Shown: one piece after another, positions 1 through 9,322 of the stretch
Layout of the letters: each line of letters begins with the position of its first letter
Position numbering within the stretch: the first letter of the stretch is position 1
NCBI GenBank assembly: GCA_016795505.1
Contig: JAEUHH010000084.1
Coordinates: forward strand, 23,620 to 87,619
Direction: 5' to 3'
Origin: Verrucomicrobiales bacterium
Lineage (GTDB): Bacteria; Verrucomicrobiota; Verrucomicrobiia; Verrucomicrobiales; DEV007
DNA: 64,000 nt
Notes under the pieces: model-generated
What the model was told of the DNA's origin: nothing
Seen by the model: only the letters and a program-made list of their open reading frames with translations
Databases searched by the model: none
Made by a program: the position numbers and the translations under genes

Positions 1-120
1 AAGTCTGCGCAGAGCCGGTCCGAGCAGATTTAAGGCAATCAGGCAAAACCAGATGATGCCGCTCCTCAAACAGTCACCAATTTTTTTTGAAACACCATCG
101 TCTAATCAAAGATACCGAAC

Positions 121-1101
121 ATGAAGACCTATTTCCCATTGCTAGGCGCCGTCTCCATCGCATTTGCTCTTGCCAGTCATGCCAACGCGCAACCGCCCTC
201 CGTCAGGACTAACGGTTCCACACAGCAGTCGAGCAAAAAGTCATTGTGGCCTCAGAAGAACCCGCCAAGCAATTCAACGTCATCTTCAAAATCCTCTTCA
301 TCCGGACAGTCTAATGCCGCTGACTCGGCAGCAGACTCTAGCTCGCAAGTTCCGGCACCGGACGTGAAGTTTCTTGGCATTTCTCTGAACCAGGCCAAAC
401 CAGGTGTTGCGGCGTCGGCGATGAGGATGGGCCGAAACTTCGGCAACGGTGGTGGCGACGTGGCGCAATCCGCCCCGAGTGTGGATGCAAACAGGGAGGC
501 CAACAGGATTTTGGGCTACCCTTCCTCTTCACAGCCATCCGGCTCATCAAGTCAATCCGCCATGCCACCCTTGCCCAAACCACCCAAGGAAGGCTTCTTC
601 AAGAAATTATTGAGCAGCAAACCCAAGGAAACCAATCCCGGTCCACTGCCCGCCCCTCCAAATCTCGGCGGACAAGCCGAAATGGAAATTGAATCACCAG
701 TACCCCCCGGCACGATTCAACCTCAAAAACCAACCAGACGCGCGCCCAACTTGGCTCTTCCTAATCCCAATGCAAACGTCGGCGGGCAAGAGAGAGTTTA
801 TGACCGAATTGACCTGTTGGAACCAAATCAATACAGCAACAGAGGCTTGCTTAGAAACAACAACGCCCCCTCCAATAACGCATATGAAGACGTAGGAGAT
901 CAATTGGGTGGAGATTCCGTAAATCAATCCAGTGGCAACATAAGCCCCCCCCCTGCCACCTCTGCCAAGGCAAAGAACGCAACACGCTCCTGCGGCCCTG
1001 CAGCAGAAGTTGCCGCCATTGCCTCAACCTCCTCAGGAATAGTCCTTTCCCTGTCTATTGGATACTCTCAACATCTTTCAATCAGATTCTTGGTGAAGTA
1101 G
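121..1101 (+). CDS. Secreted Ser/Pro/Asn-rich hypothetical protein
   Basis: I do not recognise this 326-aa protein. Residues 1-23 form a signal peptide (basic start, hydrophobic core, ASHANA cleavage region), so it is probably exported. The rest is low-complexity, rich in Ser, Pro, Asn and Gln, with no domain I can name. Base composition is less GC-rich than its neighbours. A run of nine C at about 945-953 lies near the 3' end. In the frame as read, the tail after it becomes hydrophobic and ends at 1101. One frame over, the tail stays Pro/Gln-rich and stops at about 1040, so slippage, a frameshift or a sequencing error there is possible. The N-terminal part is more secure than the last 50 residues. 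Confidence 0.6.
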   Translation: MKTYFPLLGAVSIAFALASHANAQPPSVRTNGSTQQSSKKSLWPQKNPPSNSTSSSKSSSSGQSNAADSAADSSSQVPAPDVKFLGISLNQAKPGVAASAMRMGRNFGNGGGDVAQSAPSVDANREANRILGYPSSSQPSGSSSQSAMPPLPKPPKEGFFKKLLSSKPKETNPGPLPAPPNLGGQAEMEIESPVPPGTIQPQKPTRRAPNLALPNPNANVGGQERVYDRIDLLEPNQYSNRGLLRNNNAPSNNAYEDVGDQLGGDSVNQSSGNISPPPATSAKAKNATRSCGPAAEVAAIASTSSGIVLSLSIGYSQHLSIRFLVK

Positions 1102-1745
1102 CTTCCTATTGCGGCGTGATGCGCTGTAGGGTGAATTTTCCTTCGGTGGATGTTTCGCATCCAGCCCCCCCGTATCATTGGCCAAGCGTTTTCGGTAAAG
1201 CCGAAACGGCGCAGAATGATCAGGCGGCGGCAGCTCGACCGACCGCCGCCTCACGGGACAAATCCCCCATTGAAGGGGCAAATTCAGTGGCAAGGGTCAG
1301 CTATACGTGAACGACGTAAGCCGATCTTCATCCCGTCAATCCGGCGCGACTTGGAAGTGTCAGGAGAACCGGCGGATAAAGCGGCGAGTGCTCGTTCTAG
1401 TTCCGACTCACTTGCCATTCCTTCGGCCTTGGAAATCGTCACCAAAGGTGCCAACTTTTGAGAAGCGATCTGGACCGGCATGGTCCCGTTCCTCATAGAC
1501 CTTTTGCCAAAAAGACTTGCCGAAAAGAGCGAGTCAGAATTTTCAATGGCAAGGCGCGAACGAAAGAGCGCAGCGAGCTCCGTGACTGAGAAGCCACTCA
1601 GCCAGTGGAGATTCTGGCCGCTCTCTCGAGATCGCCCGAGCTAAGCGAGCCGAATACATCCCCATTGAGAAAGATTTTCTCGCCAAAGTTTCTGTGGCAA
1701 GAGGTCTAAACCTCACTTGCCACCAAACCCTTCTTATGGGGAAGT
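1102..1745. other. Gene-free stretch between secreted protein and tRNA-Glu
   Basis: About 640 bases with no convincing coding frame. Only short inverted repeats are visible (for example CCACT-N5-AGTGG near 1601-1615 and GAGAAA-GAT-TTTCTC near 1666-1680). I see no RNA gene, mobile-element remnant or clear promoter. Confidence 0.5.
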
Positions 1746-1822
1746 GGCGACCCGTACGGGACTCGAACCCGTGTTTCCGCCGTGAAAGGGCGGAGTCCTA
1801 GACCGCTAGACGAACGGGTCGC
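1746..1822 (-). tRNA. tRNA-Glu (anticodon TTC)
   Basis: On the minus strand the cloverleaf is complete. The acceptor arm GCGACCC pairs with GGGTCGC. The anticodon stem CCGCC/GGCGG closes the loop CTTTCAC, with anticodon TTC. The T-arm carries GGTTCGAGTCC. CCA is not encoded. Confidence 0.96.
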
Positions 1823-1976
1823 ATTGGGATCGGTCTGTGAAACCGAAATGCGACGGTGAAGTCGTGTTGCCCGCCCTCTGGGGAGCGGGCGCTTAAACTC
1901 ACGGATTTCGCGCCGGATTCAAGTCAAAATCAGAGGATTTTTTCAGTCGGCATCCTTGGGTGGCTGCGGCCGTTTT

Positions 1977-3335
1977 TCATTCCCGGTCGGCGGGGGCCTC
2001 GATCGGGTGGGCGATCCACTCGACGGTGCGACGGGTGGCCCCACGATGCCGGTCCAGGGCCTCCTGCCCGCGCCGACCGAGGTCGGCGGCGGCAGCGGGA
2101 TCGGCCAGCAGGGCCTGCAGGGCACCCCGCAGCTTTTCGGGGCCATCGATCTGCACGAGTCCACCGCAGGCGAGGAGATCGGCGACGATGGGCCGGAAAT
2201 TCTCCATGTTCGGCCCGACGACCACGGGCTTGCCGGCCACGATGGGCTCGACGGGATTCTGCCCGCCATGGCCGAGCAGGCTTTTGCCAATGACGACGGC
2301 ATCGGCGAGGTAAAACCAGGCCCGCAGTTCCCCGGTCGTGTTGGCCACATAGACCGGCGGGCTGGCATCGGCGTTTACTCCGGCAGGCCCGCCGTCACTC
2401 TGGCTCAACGGCACTTTGCAGACGGCCCGCAGCCCGATCTGCCGCAGATCGGCCACGACAGCGGCGGCGCGCTCGGCGTGACGGGGCACGACGACGTAAA
2501 CGAGGTCGGGAAAGGAACGCCGGAGTTCCGTCCAGACACGACCGATGAGGGCTTCCTCGCCCGCGTGGGTGCTGCCGGCGAGCAAAATACGGGAACCGGG
2601 CGCCATCCCGGCTGATTCCAGCCAATTCCTCAGGGCCTCGATCTGCTCCGCGGGCCTGTCCTGGAGCGTTTCGTCGAATTTCACGCTGCCCGTCACCGCG
2701 ATGCGCCCGGCCGGCACGCCGAGCCCGGCCCAGCGGGCGACATCGGCCTGATAGGGAACGCAGACCCGGTCGAGTTGGGAGAAAATCACCCGCGTCACGG
2801 ATCCGAACGACCGGAAGCGCCGCTCGGACCGGTCGGAAAGCCGGGCATTGACCAGCACCACGGGCACGCCGCGCGCCCGGGCCTGCCGCACCAGGTTGGG
2901 CCACACCTCGGCCTCGACGAGGATGAGACGCGTGGGTCGGACGAGTCGCAGCACCCCGGCCGTCACCCAAGGCAGGTCCACGGGATTGTGAATCACCGTG
3001 ACTCCGGCCTGGTCGGCGGTCTTTTCCTCTGCGAGGGCGAAGCCGGTGGTCGTCGTGGTGGAGAGCACGACGCCGGTGCCGGGATGCTGGCGCAGCCATT
3101 CGTCCACGATCTTCAGCGCCACGAGCACCTCGCCGACGCTGACGGCATGGATCCAGATGTTGTCGTCGCGGTCGAGGCGGTCGCGGGTCTCGGGGCGGAA
3201 AAAGCCGAGCCGCTGCCAGAAATTGCGCGCCAGACCGCCGCGCTGGAGGCCCTTGATCACAAACCGCGGAAAGCCGGCCACCAGCAGCACCGGCAGCAGC
3301 AGATTGTAGAGCAGATGGACGATCAGGCGGTTCAT
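1977..3335 (-). CDS. waaA: 3-deoxy-D-manno-octulosonic acid (Kdo) transferase
   Basis: Transfers Kdo from CMP-Kdo to lipid A precursor at the inner face of the cytoplasmic membrane. The 452-aa length suits the family. An N-terminal hydrophobic segment (about residues 5-22) is the usual membrane anchor. Hallmarks are HAVSVGEV at 63-70 (family SxGE, with the catalytic Glu), a Thr-rich STTTTTG motif, VEAEVWPNL (family ETELWPN), GSVKFDE and a C-terminal VVVGPN motif of the nucleotide-binding GT-B half. I chose the start at 3335 because its ATG overlaps the rsmD stop as ATGA; an in-frame upstream extension lies wholly inside rsmD. It implies LPS-type lipid A in this organism. Confidence 0.93.
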   Translation of the reverse strand: MNRLIVHLLYNLLLPVLLVAGFPRFVIKGLQRGGLARNFWQRLGFFRPETRDRLDRDDNIWIHAVSVGEVLVALKIVDEWLRQHPGTGVVLSTTTTTGFALAEEKTADQAGVTVIHNPVDLPWVTAGVLRLVRPTRLILVEAEVWPNLVRQARARGVPVVLVNARLSDRSERRFRSFGSVTRVIFSQLDRVCVPYQADVARWAGLGVPAGRIAVTGSVKFDETLQDRPAEQIEALRNWLESAGMAPGSRILLAGSTHAGEEALIGRVWTELRRSFPDLVYVVVPRHAERAAAVVADLRQIGLRAVCKVPLSQSDGGPAGVNADASPPVYVANTTGELRAWFYLADAVVIGKSLLGHGGQNPVEPIVAGKPVVVGPNMENFRPIVADLLACGGLVQIDGPEKLRGALQALLADPAAAADLGRRGQEALDRHRGATRRTVEWIAHPIEAPADRE

Positions 3336-3937
3336 CGGTCGGGGGATTCGGGCCGGCTCGCCGCCGCCAGCGGTCGCAGGTAGTTCAGGCGGGTCCCGCC
3401 GTAGCGGCGCTCGCGCGACAATTCCCACCGGGGCGGCTGCCCCCAGGGCAACTCGCCGGCATCGAGCGACTCCAGCACGAAGAGTCCGCCCTCGCGCAAG
3501 GCGGCTGCCAGGGGTTCGCTCTGCAACAGCGCAGCCAATTCCGCCGCGGTGTCGGCATCCCGGGCGTAGGGGGGATCGGCAAAGACGAGGTCAAAGCGCC
3601 CGGTTTCTCCGGCTGGCAGCCGTTTCAGGTAGTCCAGCACCCGCGACCGACGCACCTCCGCCGCCAGCCCGGCCAGGCGGGAGCGCTCCAGATTGCCCCG
3701 GATCGTCTCGCAGGCCCGCTCGTCGGCTTCGACAAAAACCACCGAGGCCGCCCCGCGGCTCAGGGCCTCGATGCCCAGCGCTCCGCTGCCGGCGTAGAGA
3801 TCCAGCACCGCCGCATCGAGCACCCGGTCGCCCAGGCTGGAGAACAACGCCTCGCGCACCCGGTCCGTGGTGGGACGGGTCACGGACTTCGGCACGGTCA
3901 GGGGCAGACCGCCGGCACTTCCGGCTATCACTCGCAT
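3332..3937 (-). CDS. rsmD: 16S rRNA (guanine(966)-N(2))-methyltransferase RsmD
   Basis: Methylates G966 of 16S rRNA in the assembled small subunit. The 201-aa protein starts MRVIAGSAGG, typical of the family. It carries the SAM-binding motif LDLYAGSGALGIEALSRGA and the catalytic FADPPY motif (family [DN]PPY). The start at 3937 is preferred to an upstream one at 4069 because homologues begin at MRVI. Its stop overlaps the waaA start by four bases, so the two are probably translationally coupled. Confidence 0.93.
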   Translation of the reverse strand: MRVIAGSAGGLPLTVPKSVTRPTTDRVREALFSSLGDRVLDAAVLDLYAGSGALGIEALSRGAASVVFVEADERACETIRGNLERSRLAGLAAEVRRSRVLDYLKRLPAGETGRFDLVFADPPYARDADTAAELAALLQSEPLAAALREGGLFVLESLDAGELPWGQPPRWELSRERRYGGTRLNYLRPLAAASRPESPDR

Positions 3938-4008
3938 CGTCGCGTCTGGCAGGATCCAAATGGGCGCCAACGATAGCCGATGCCCCCGGCTTGACCAGCA
4001 GCGATTGA

Positions 4009-4449
4009 TCACTTCGCGGGTGACGTCGCACGCGCCGGAGTCGGCGCCACCTGGCTCACGTGGACCCAAGATTTCACCCCGGCGAGCGGACCGGCGACGA
4101 CCTCCACCTCCACGGCATCGGCATCGCGTCCCAGGGTGCGCACCTCGATGGGCTCAAACACCCGGCGCAGGCCCCGCGCCTCGGCATCGCCCTCCCGCCG
4201 CGCTTCGGCCGTGCGGTGGGCAAAGTAGTAGTCCCGCAGATCCTGCACCTGCCCGGCCAGATGGATCGGCTCGCCATTCCCATCAATAGTCAGCACGATC
4301 CCGATCGGCACGCTCACCGGACCACCGGCAGACTCCGGCAGGGTGCGGAGCGCCGCCGTCACCCCCCAATGCGCCGCGAGCCCGAGGGCGGCGAGATACA
4401 CCAGGCCACCCACGATGCTGAGCCACCACTGACGGGTCTTGGGAGTCAT
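4009..4449 (-). CDS. Hypothetical membrane-anchored protein
   Basis: A 146-aa protein I do not recognise. One transmembrane helix at about residues 9-30 follows a short basic cytoplasmic tail (MTPKTRQWW), leaving a roughly 115-residue mostly hydrophilic domain outside. It lies between the rhomboid gene (43 bp upstream) and rsmD (71 bp downstream) on the same strand, so it is probably part of that transcript. No functional motif is visible. Confidence 0.7.
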   Translation of the reverse strand: MTPKTRQWWLSIVGGLVYLAALGLAAHWGVTAALRTLPESAGGPVSVPIGIVLTIDGNGEPIHLAGQVQDLRDYYFAHRTAEARREGDAEARGLRRVFEPIEVRTLGRDADAVEVEVVAGPLAGVKSWVHVSQVAPTPARATSPAK

Positions 4450-4492
4450 CTGCTGGTGATCGTTTCACCGGTCCGGACGGCTGCCGGCGCGG

Positions 4493-5413
4493 TCATTTGC
4501 CCTCGACCCGGCGGGCGAGGCGCTCGCTGCTCTGCTGGAGCAGCCGCTTTTCCTCCTCCGTCAGGCTCTGCATGCCGTGGGCTGATATTTTGTCCAAAAT
4601 GGCGTCAATCTCCTCGGAGACGAAGGGTTTCGGCTTGCGCGGCGTATCCGATGGGGCGGATCGCTCGTCCAGCACCTCGGCATCGACCACCCGGCCCATG
4701 CCGTAGCGGTCGTTCCATCGCTCCTCCCTTTCCCGCGCTTCGCGTCGTCCGTGACCGCGTCGCTGCGGCCAGATCCAGGCGATCCAGAGCCACCCGAAGA
4801 AGGCCCCGCCGAGGTGGGCGAGATTCGCGATCCCATGCTGTCCCAGTGTCAACAGGCCAAACGCCTGCGCCGCAAAAATCCCGATCTCGAAGACCGCCAG
4901 CCACATCCCGATTTTCCACATCTGCGCCCGCACCGGGATCACAAAAAAGAGCATCAGGTACACCTCCCGCCACGGCGTCAGCGTGATCACCGCATACAGC
5001 ACTCCAAAGACCGCCGCCGAGGCACCCATGATCGGGTCGGGCGAATACAGGATCTGCACCAGCCCGCCCAGCAGACCCGCGCCGAAGTAGATCTTGAGGA
5101 AAGTCGCCTTCCCCACCTGCTCCACGAGCGGCCGGCCCATGAAATAGAGCATCAGCATGTTCAGCCCCACATGCCAGACATCCGCATGGACGAACTGATA
5201 AGTGAGCAGCAGATACACATGCCCATCAAACAACTCGCGGCGCGACACCCAGCCGACCCGGTCCGCGTCGAGCCACAGCATCTGGACCAGATGCACCGCC
5301 ACATTGATGACGATGAGCCACGTGATCAGCGACCAACTCCGCGGCCCGGACAAGCCGCCACGACCGCCGCGAAAATCGGCGTCGCGCAGATAATCGCGAT
5401 CGTAAATGCCCAT
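4493..5413 (-). CDS. Rhomboid family intramembrane serine protease
   Basis: A six-helix membrane protease that cleaves transmembrane substrates within the bilayer. In this 306-aa protein the nucleophile Ser132 sits in MGASAAVFG (family GxSx). The catalytic His200 sits in NLAHLGGAFFG. H81-x3-N85 matches the conserved HxxxN of TM2, so the active site looks intact. After TM6 a charged cytoplasmic tail (residues 215-306) ends in a short helical region, EIDAILDKISAHG...LTEEEKRLL, found at the C-terminus of many PVC and Bacteroidetes rhomboids. The start at 5413 (MGIYDRDY) excludes an unlikely Arg-rich extension. The substrate is unknown. Confidence 0.9.
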   Translation of the reverse strand: MGIYDRDYLRDADFRGGRGGLSGPRSWSLITWLIVINVAVHLVQMLWLDADRVGWVSRRELFDGHVYLLLTYQFVHADVWHVGLNMLMLYFMGRPLVEQVGKATFLKIYFGAGLLGGLVQILYSPDPIMGASAAVFGVLYAVITLTPWREVYLMLFFVIPVRAQMWKIGMWLAVFEIGIFAAQAFGLLTLGQHGIANLAHLGGAFFGWLWIAWIWPQRRGHGRREAREREERWNDRYGMGRVVDAEVLDERSAPSDTPRKPKPFVSEEIDAILDKISAHGMQSLTEEEKRLLQQSSERLARRVEGK

Positions 5414-5495
5414 GGGTCCGGAAATGAGAGCGGCAAGGTAAACCAGCACCAGCCGCCTGCAAGGACACCGATGCCCCCCCGCGAGGTCCTGCCCG

Positions 5496-6473
5496 TCAAT
5501 CCTTCGCAAACGCCTGCCAGCGGGCTTCGATCGCCTCACGGGTGGCTCGACCGTCCAGAATCACGAGCCGATAGACCAGTTCCACCGTCTCGCCCGGCTT
5601 GATCTCCCAGCCGGTCTCCTGGATTGGCACGTAGTTGAAAAACACCTCGCCTGAGTCCCAGGTCCGCACCCGCTGGGGCGCGTCGCGGTTGGCCGGATGA
5701 CAGAGGATGGCCACCGTGGCGAGTTCACTAGGCCGCTTCCCTCCTTCCGCCGGTCCCCACATCGCGCACCAACGCACCCGCGTCGCGTGACTGTCGACTC
5801 GGGTCAGCCCTTCGCTGGTCAGGTAGTCGCTGTTTTCCCGATTCCACGAATGCGGCGCCCGATAGGCCAGGCCACCGCCATAGCGATAGGCTGGAAGCAC
5901 CAGCGGCTGGGCGGCCACGTTTTTCTGCGCGATGCGGTAGTCGATGACATGCGCTCCATCCACCCGCGCCACGTCCACGGCCAGGCTCTCCCGCAGGATG
6001 GGCACGGCCTCCGCATCGGGACCAGCCAGATAGGCCGCCTGCTCCTGCTCGACCGTGAATCCCGCCGCCCGCCGCTCCAGCACCTTCACAAAACGCACCA
6101 GGCCCGTGCGGCCCTTCAAATTCCAGAAATCCACCGGCTTCCCATCGTATTCTGCCTTCACCCAGGCATGCCACAGGCCCAGATGGTGATAGTGATCCGC
6201 CGGATGGATTCCCGTCACCACCCCGCCACCCGGCGCATGCAGCGGATGGATAAAACCGCTGCGGGTAAAGACCGGATCGACCCCGTCCGGCGGCGGCACC
6301 TCGGCTTTGTGGTAAACGAGCACCGGCTGATCGCCGATCGATAGCGTGAGGGCCTCTTCCGTTTCCGCCAGAGCCGGCGCCGGCGCCTCCTGACCATGGC
6401 TTGAGAAGGCTGCGAACAAAACGAGGGCGAATGCAGAGATTCGGGCGGGATGTTTGGGAAAACGGGTGAGCAT
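5496..6473 (-). CDS. DUF6807 (PmoA-like) secreted protein
   Basis: A 325-aa protein with a signal peptide (about residues 1-27, ending near SSHGQ). The body carries DUF6807 features: LVYHKAEVPPPDG, GFIHPLHAPGG, and GIHPADHYHHLGLWHAW with clustered histidines. This family is often labelled methane oxygenase PmoA, but it is unrelated to the methane monooxygenase subunit, and its members lie in carbohydrate-utilisation loci of PVC and Bacteroidetes bacteria. The His-rich motif may bind a metal or sugar, which is inference. It is 82 bp upstream of the rhomboid gene on the same strand. Confidence 0.82.
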   Translation of the reverse strand: MLTRFPKHPARISAFALVLFAAFSSHGQEAPAPALAETEEALTLSIGDQPVLVYHKAEVPPPDGVDPVFTRSGFIHPLHAPGGGVVTGIHPADHYHHLGLWHAWVKAEYDGKPVDFWNLKGRTGLVRFVKVLERRAAGFTVEQEQAAYLAGPDAEAVPILRESLAVDVARVDGAHVIDYRIAQKNVAAQPLVLPAYRYGGGLAYRAPHSWNRENSDYLTSEGLTRVDSHATRVRWCAMWGPAEGGKRPSELATVAILCHPANRDAPQRVRTWDSGEVFFNYVPIQETGWEIKPGETVELVYRLVILDGRATREAIEARWQAFAKD

Positions 6474-6813
6474 GGTGGCAGGAGGTTGGAGCGATACAGC
6501 CCTTTGGCAGACTTTGGGGGATCGATTACGCAAGCCCGCAGCCCGGTCCCACATGGGGCACGGACTGGGCGAGTCGGCAGACAAACGCCCCAACGGGGGT
6601 GAAATTCAATTTCGATTCCAGGCGGAGAGAGGGAACGAACGCCGCACCGCGAAGCGGGGAGGGCCGGATTGGCGGTGGAGCGGGCCACCCGGGCAGAGGG
6701 AAAGAGTCCGGCGACTTACGCCGCCGGCTACCGTCCGCCGAGCCTCCGGCTCGATTGCCCTGCCGCGCTCGCTTGAGACGCCTCGCGTCCGCGCGAGACG
6801 CGGCATCATCCAC
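6474..6813. other. Gene-free stretch downstream of gpmI
   Basis: About 340 bases without a convincing gene. The part nearest gpmI holds two GC-rich inverted repeats around 6738-6752 (CGAGCC-TCC-GGCTCG) and 6785-6805 (CGCGTC...GACGCG). They could help terminate gpmI transcription, but no U-tract follows. The promoter of the DUF6807 gene is expected near 6480-6560, but I see no clear boxes. Confidence 0.4.
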
Positions 6814-8355
6814 TCACCCTTTCCGCTTGCGCCGGGTCGTGCCGGTCATGGCGGCGGGCTTGTCGAGGCCCATCATGTCGAGCAGCGTCGGAGCGATGTC
6901 GGCCAGGATGCCATCCTCCAGCGTCCACTGGTCAGCGTCGGGGGCTACATAGACCAGATGCACCAGATTCGTGGTATGGGCGGTGTGCGCCGAGCCGTCG
7001 GGATTGATCATCTGCTCGCAGTTGCCGTGGTCAGCCGTGATGAGCAGCGCGCCCCCGAGAGCCAGCGTCTTTTCCACCACCTGCCGCACGCAGTCGTCGA
7101 TGCACTCGACCGCGGCGATGGCAGCCTTCAGGTCGCCGGTATGGCCGACCATGTCGGGATTGGCGTAGTTGCAGATGACCAGATCGTAGTCGGGCAGCTT
7201 CTCCAGAAGCGTCGCGGTCACATCCGCGGCGCTCATCTCGGGCTTCTCATCATAGGTGGCCACATCGCGCGGCGACTGGAGCAGCGCGCGATCCTCACCC
7301 GCATTGGGTTCCTCGACGCCTCCATTGAAGAAAAAGCTGACGTGCGGGTATTTCTCCGTCTCGGCGATGCGAAGCTGTCGCCTGCCGGCGCGGGCGACAA
7401 CCTCGCCGAGCGTGTCGCTCAGGTTGTCGGGCGGAAACACCACCGGACAGTCGTAATTCTCATCATATTCGGTCAGCGTCACGTAGTGGACCCGCGGATG
7501 GCCGCCCCGGGCGAATCCATTGAAATCCTTGTCCAAAAACGCCTGGCTGATCTGGCGGGCGCGGTCCGCCCGGAAATTGAAAAACAACACCACATCGCCA
7601 TCCCGGACGAGATCCTGGCCGGGCGTCTCGAAAATCATCGGCAGCAGGAACTCGTCGGTCTTTTCCGCCTGATACTGCTGGCGGATCGCCTCGCTGGGCA
7701 GCAGATCACACGCCTGGCCCTGTCCATGCACGATGGCATCCCAGGCGAGTTTGGTGCGCTCCCAGCGCTTGTCCCGATCCATCGCGTAGTAGCGACCGAT
7801 CACCGTGCCGATGCGGGCTCCGCAGGCCGCGAGCCGATCCTCGCACCAGCCGACATAGCCGGCGCCACCGTGGGGCGAGGTGTCGCGCCCGTCGGTGATG
7901 GCATGGACCATGATGTCCTCCACCCCCGCGTCGCGCGCCGTCTGGGCCAGCGCGACGAGGTGCTCCTGATGACTGTGGACGCCGCCATCGGAGACGAGGC
8001 CGAGCAGGTGAAGACGGGAGCCCCGGGCTTTGGCAAACGCCTCCTGGAGCACCTCGTTCCGGGCCAGATCGCCCGATTTCACCGCCTTATGGATGCGGGT
8101 GAGGTCCTGATACACGATGCGCCCGGCCCCGAGATTCAGGTGACCGACCTCGCTGTTGCCCATCTGTCCGTCGGGCAGCCCGACATCGGCCCCGCTGCCG
8201 CTGATGTGGCTCAGGGGATACTCGGCATAAAGGCGGTCGTGGAACGGCGTGCGGGCGAGACGGGGCGCGTCGCCATTGGCCTGGGCCTGGGCTTCGCCGC
8301 CGGGATTGTCGCCCCAGCCGTCACGGATGATGAGGACTACAGGTTTGCTGGGCAT
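6814..8355 (-). CDS. gpmI: 2,3-bisphosphoglycerate-independent phosphoglycerate mutase
   Basis: Interconverts 3- and 2-phosphoglycerate in glycolysis and gluconeogenesis with two Mn ions, in the cytoplasm. The 513-aa length is typical. The metal ligand Asp12 is in RDGWG (LDGWG is more usual) and the phosphoserine nucleophile Ser68 is in QMGNSEVGH. Later motifs SDGGVHSH, ITDGRDTSP, RYYAMDRD, FNFRADRARQ, CNYANPDMVGHTG and TADHGNCEQM complete the alkaline-phosphatase-superfamily core and the substrate site. The start at 8355 (MPSKPVVLII) fits the family. It is followed by a short basic tail (TTRRKRKG). Confidence 0.96.
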   Translation of the reverse strand: MPSKPVVLIIRDGWGDNPGGEAQAQANGDAPRLARTPFHDRLYAEYPLSHISGSGADVGLPDGQMGNSEVGHLNLGAGRIVYQDLTRIHKAVKSGDLARNEVLQEAFAKARGSRLHLLGLVSDGGVHSHQEHLVALAQTARDAGVEDIMVHAITDGRDTSPHGGAGYVGWCEDRLAACGARIGTVIGRYYAMDRDKRWERTKLAWDAIVHGQGQACDLLPSEAIRQQYQAEKTDEFLLPMIFETPGQDLVRDGDVVLFFNFRADRARQISQAFLDKDFNGFARGGHPRVHYVTLTEYDENYDCPVVFPPDNLSDTLGEVVARAGRRQLRIAETEKYPHVSFFFNGGVEEPNAGEDRALLQSPRDVATYDEKPEMSAADVTATLLEKLPDYDLVICNYANPDMVGHTGDLKAAIAAVECIDDCVRQVVEKTLALGGALLITADHGNCEQMINPDGSAHTAHTTNLVHLVYVAPDADQWTLEDGILADIAPTLLDMMGLDKPAAMTGTTRRKRKG

Positions 8356-8428
8356 GGGCCGGGAAAGTGCCCGCAGAGAGCCCAAAGTGCAAATGGTGGA
8401 TCAGCCGATTTCCACCGCTTTCCTCCCG

Positions 8429-9220
8429 TCACTTCTCTCCGCTGCCTCCCAAAACACCCAGCACAGCCGGCAGCAGAGCCGGCGTCGTCGCCAGCGCCTC
8501 ACCGCCATCGATCCGGCCCTCATTCCCCTGCCAGTCGCCAAAATACCCGCCCGCTTCGCGGAAGATCGGCGGAAACGGCGCGCAATCCCACACCGCCATC
8601 ACCGGATCGAGCATCACCTCCGCCCGGCCCGTCGCCACCAGCAGATAGCCGTAGGCATCGCACCAGCCGGCATTGTAATAGACCGACCGCTGCAACCGCT
8701 CCCACGGAGCGCCCTTCCCATTCCGGCCAAAGTAAGCCGTGTCAATGTGGCAGCACACCGCCCGGTCCAGCCGCGTCTCGGTGGACACCCGCGCAGGACG
8801 GCCATTCCAATCGCAGCCCAGCCCCGTGCCCGCCGAGATCATTTCATCCAACGCCGGAAAGTAAGCCACTCCCACCTCGACCCGCCCTTCGATCTCCAGC
8901 GCCAGCAGCACTCCGTAGAGCGGCACCCCGTGGACGAAACTCTTCGTCCCGTCGATCGGGTCCACGATCCACCGGTGCGAGGCGCCCGATGCATCCGCCC
9001 CATATTCCTCGCCCACGATCGCATGGTCCGGGAACCGCGCCCCGATCCGATCGCGCACCAGCCGCTCGGCCTCGCGATCCGCGATCGTCACCGGCGTGTC
9101 GTCCGCTTTGTATTCTGCCTGCGCCGCATCCGTTTGGAAATAGCGCAGAGTCAATTGACCCGCCTCACGGGCCGTTTCACGGGCAAAATCGAGATAGGTT
9201 TGGAGCGATTCGGACGACAT
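8429..9220 (-). CDS. hisN: Inositol-monophosphatase-family phosphatase, probably histidinol-phosphatase HisN
   Basis: A 263-aa Mg-dependent phosphatase. It shows GEEYG (70-74), DPIDGTKSF (87-95) and the C-terminal motif MAVWDCAPFPPIFREAGG, which together bind the catalytic metals. The wording matches HisN-type histidinol-phosphatases (final dephosphorylation before histidinol oxidation) better than SuhB/CysQ, but family motifs alone do not fix the substrate. No other his gene is near. The start at 9220 (MSSESLQ) is favoured; ATGs 12 and 60 bases upstream are possible. It is divergent from the sulfatase gene. Confidence 0.8.
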   Translation of the reverse strand: MSSESLQTYLDFARETAREAGQLTLRYFQTDAAQAEYKADDTPVTIADREAERLVRDRIGARFPDHAIVGEEYGADASGASHRWIVDPIDGTKSFVHGVPLYGVLLALEIEGRVEVGVAYFPALDEMISAGTGLGCDWNGRPARVSTETRLDRAVCCHIDTAYFGRNGKGAPWERLQRSVYYNAGWCDAYGYLLVATGRAEVMLDPVMAVWDCAPFPPIFREAGGYFGDWQGNEGRIDGGEALATTPALLPAVLGVLGGSGEK

Positions 9221-9322
9221 GGCTGCCACCATAGCGGGAAACCGGGAAAATGCGACCCGCCCACCACCACGGGCGGCCATTTCCCTTGAATGCAGAGCGA
9301 GCCTCCGGCAATCTGCCCGCAG

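Noticed and set aside
6454..9234. Long plus-strand open frame (926 codons).
   Set aside because: It is antisense to gpmI and the HisN-like gene, which have clear family motifs; high GC makes antisense frames long.
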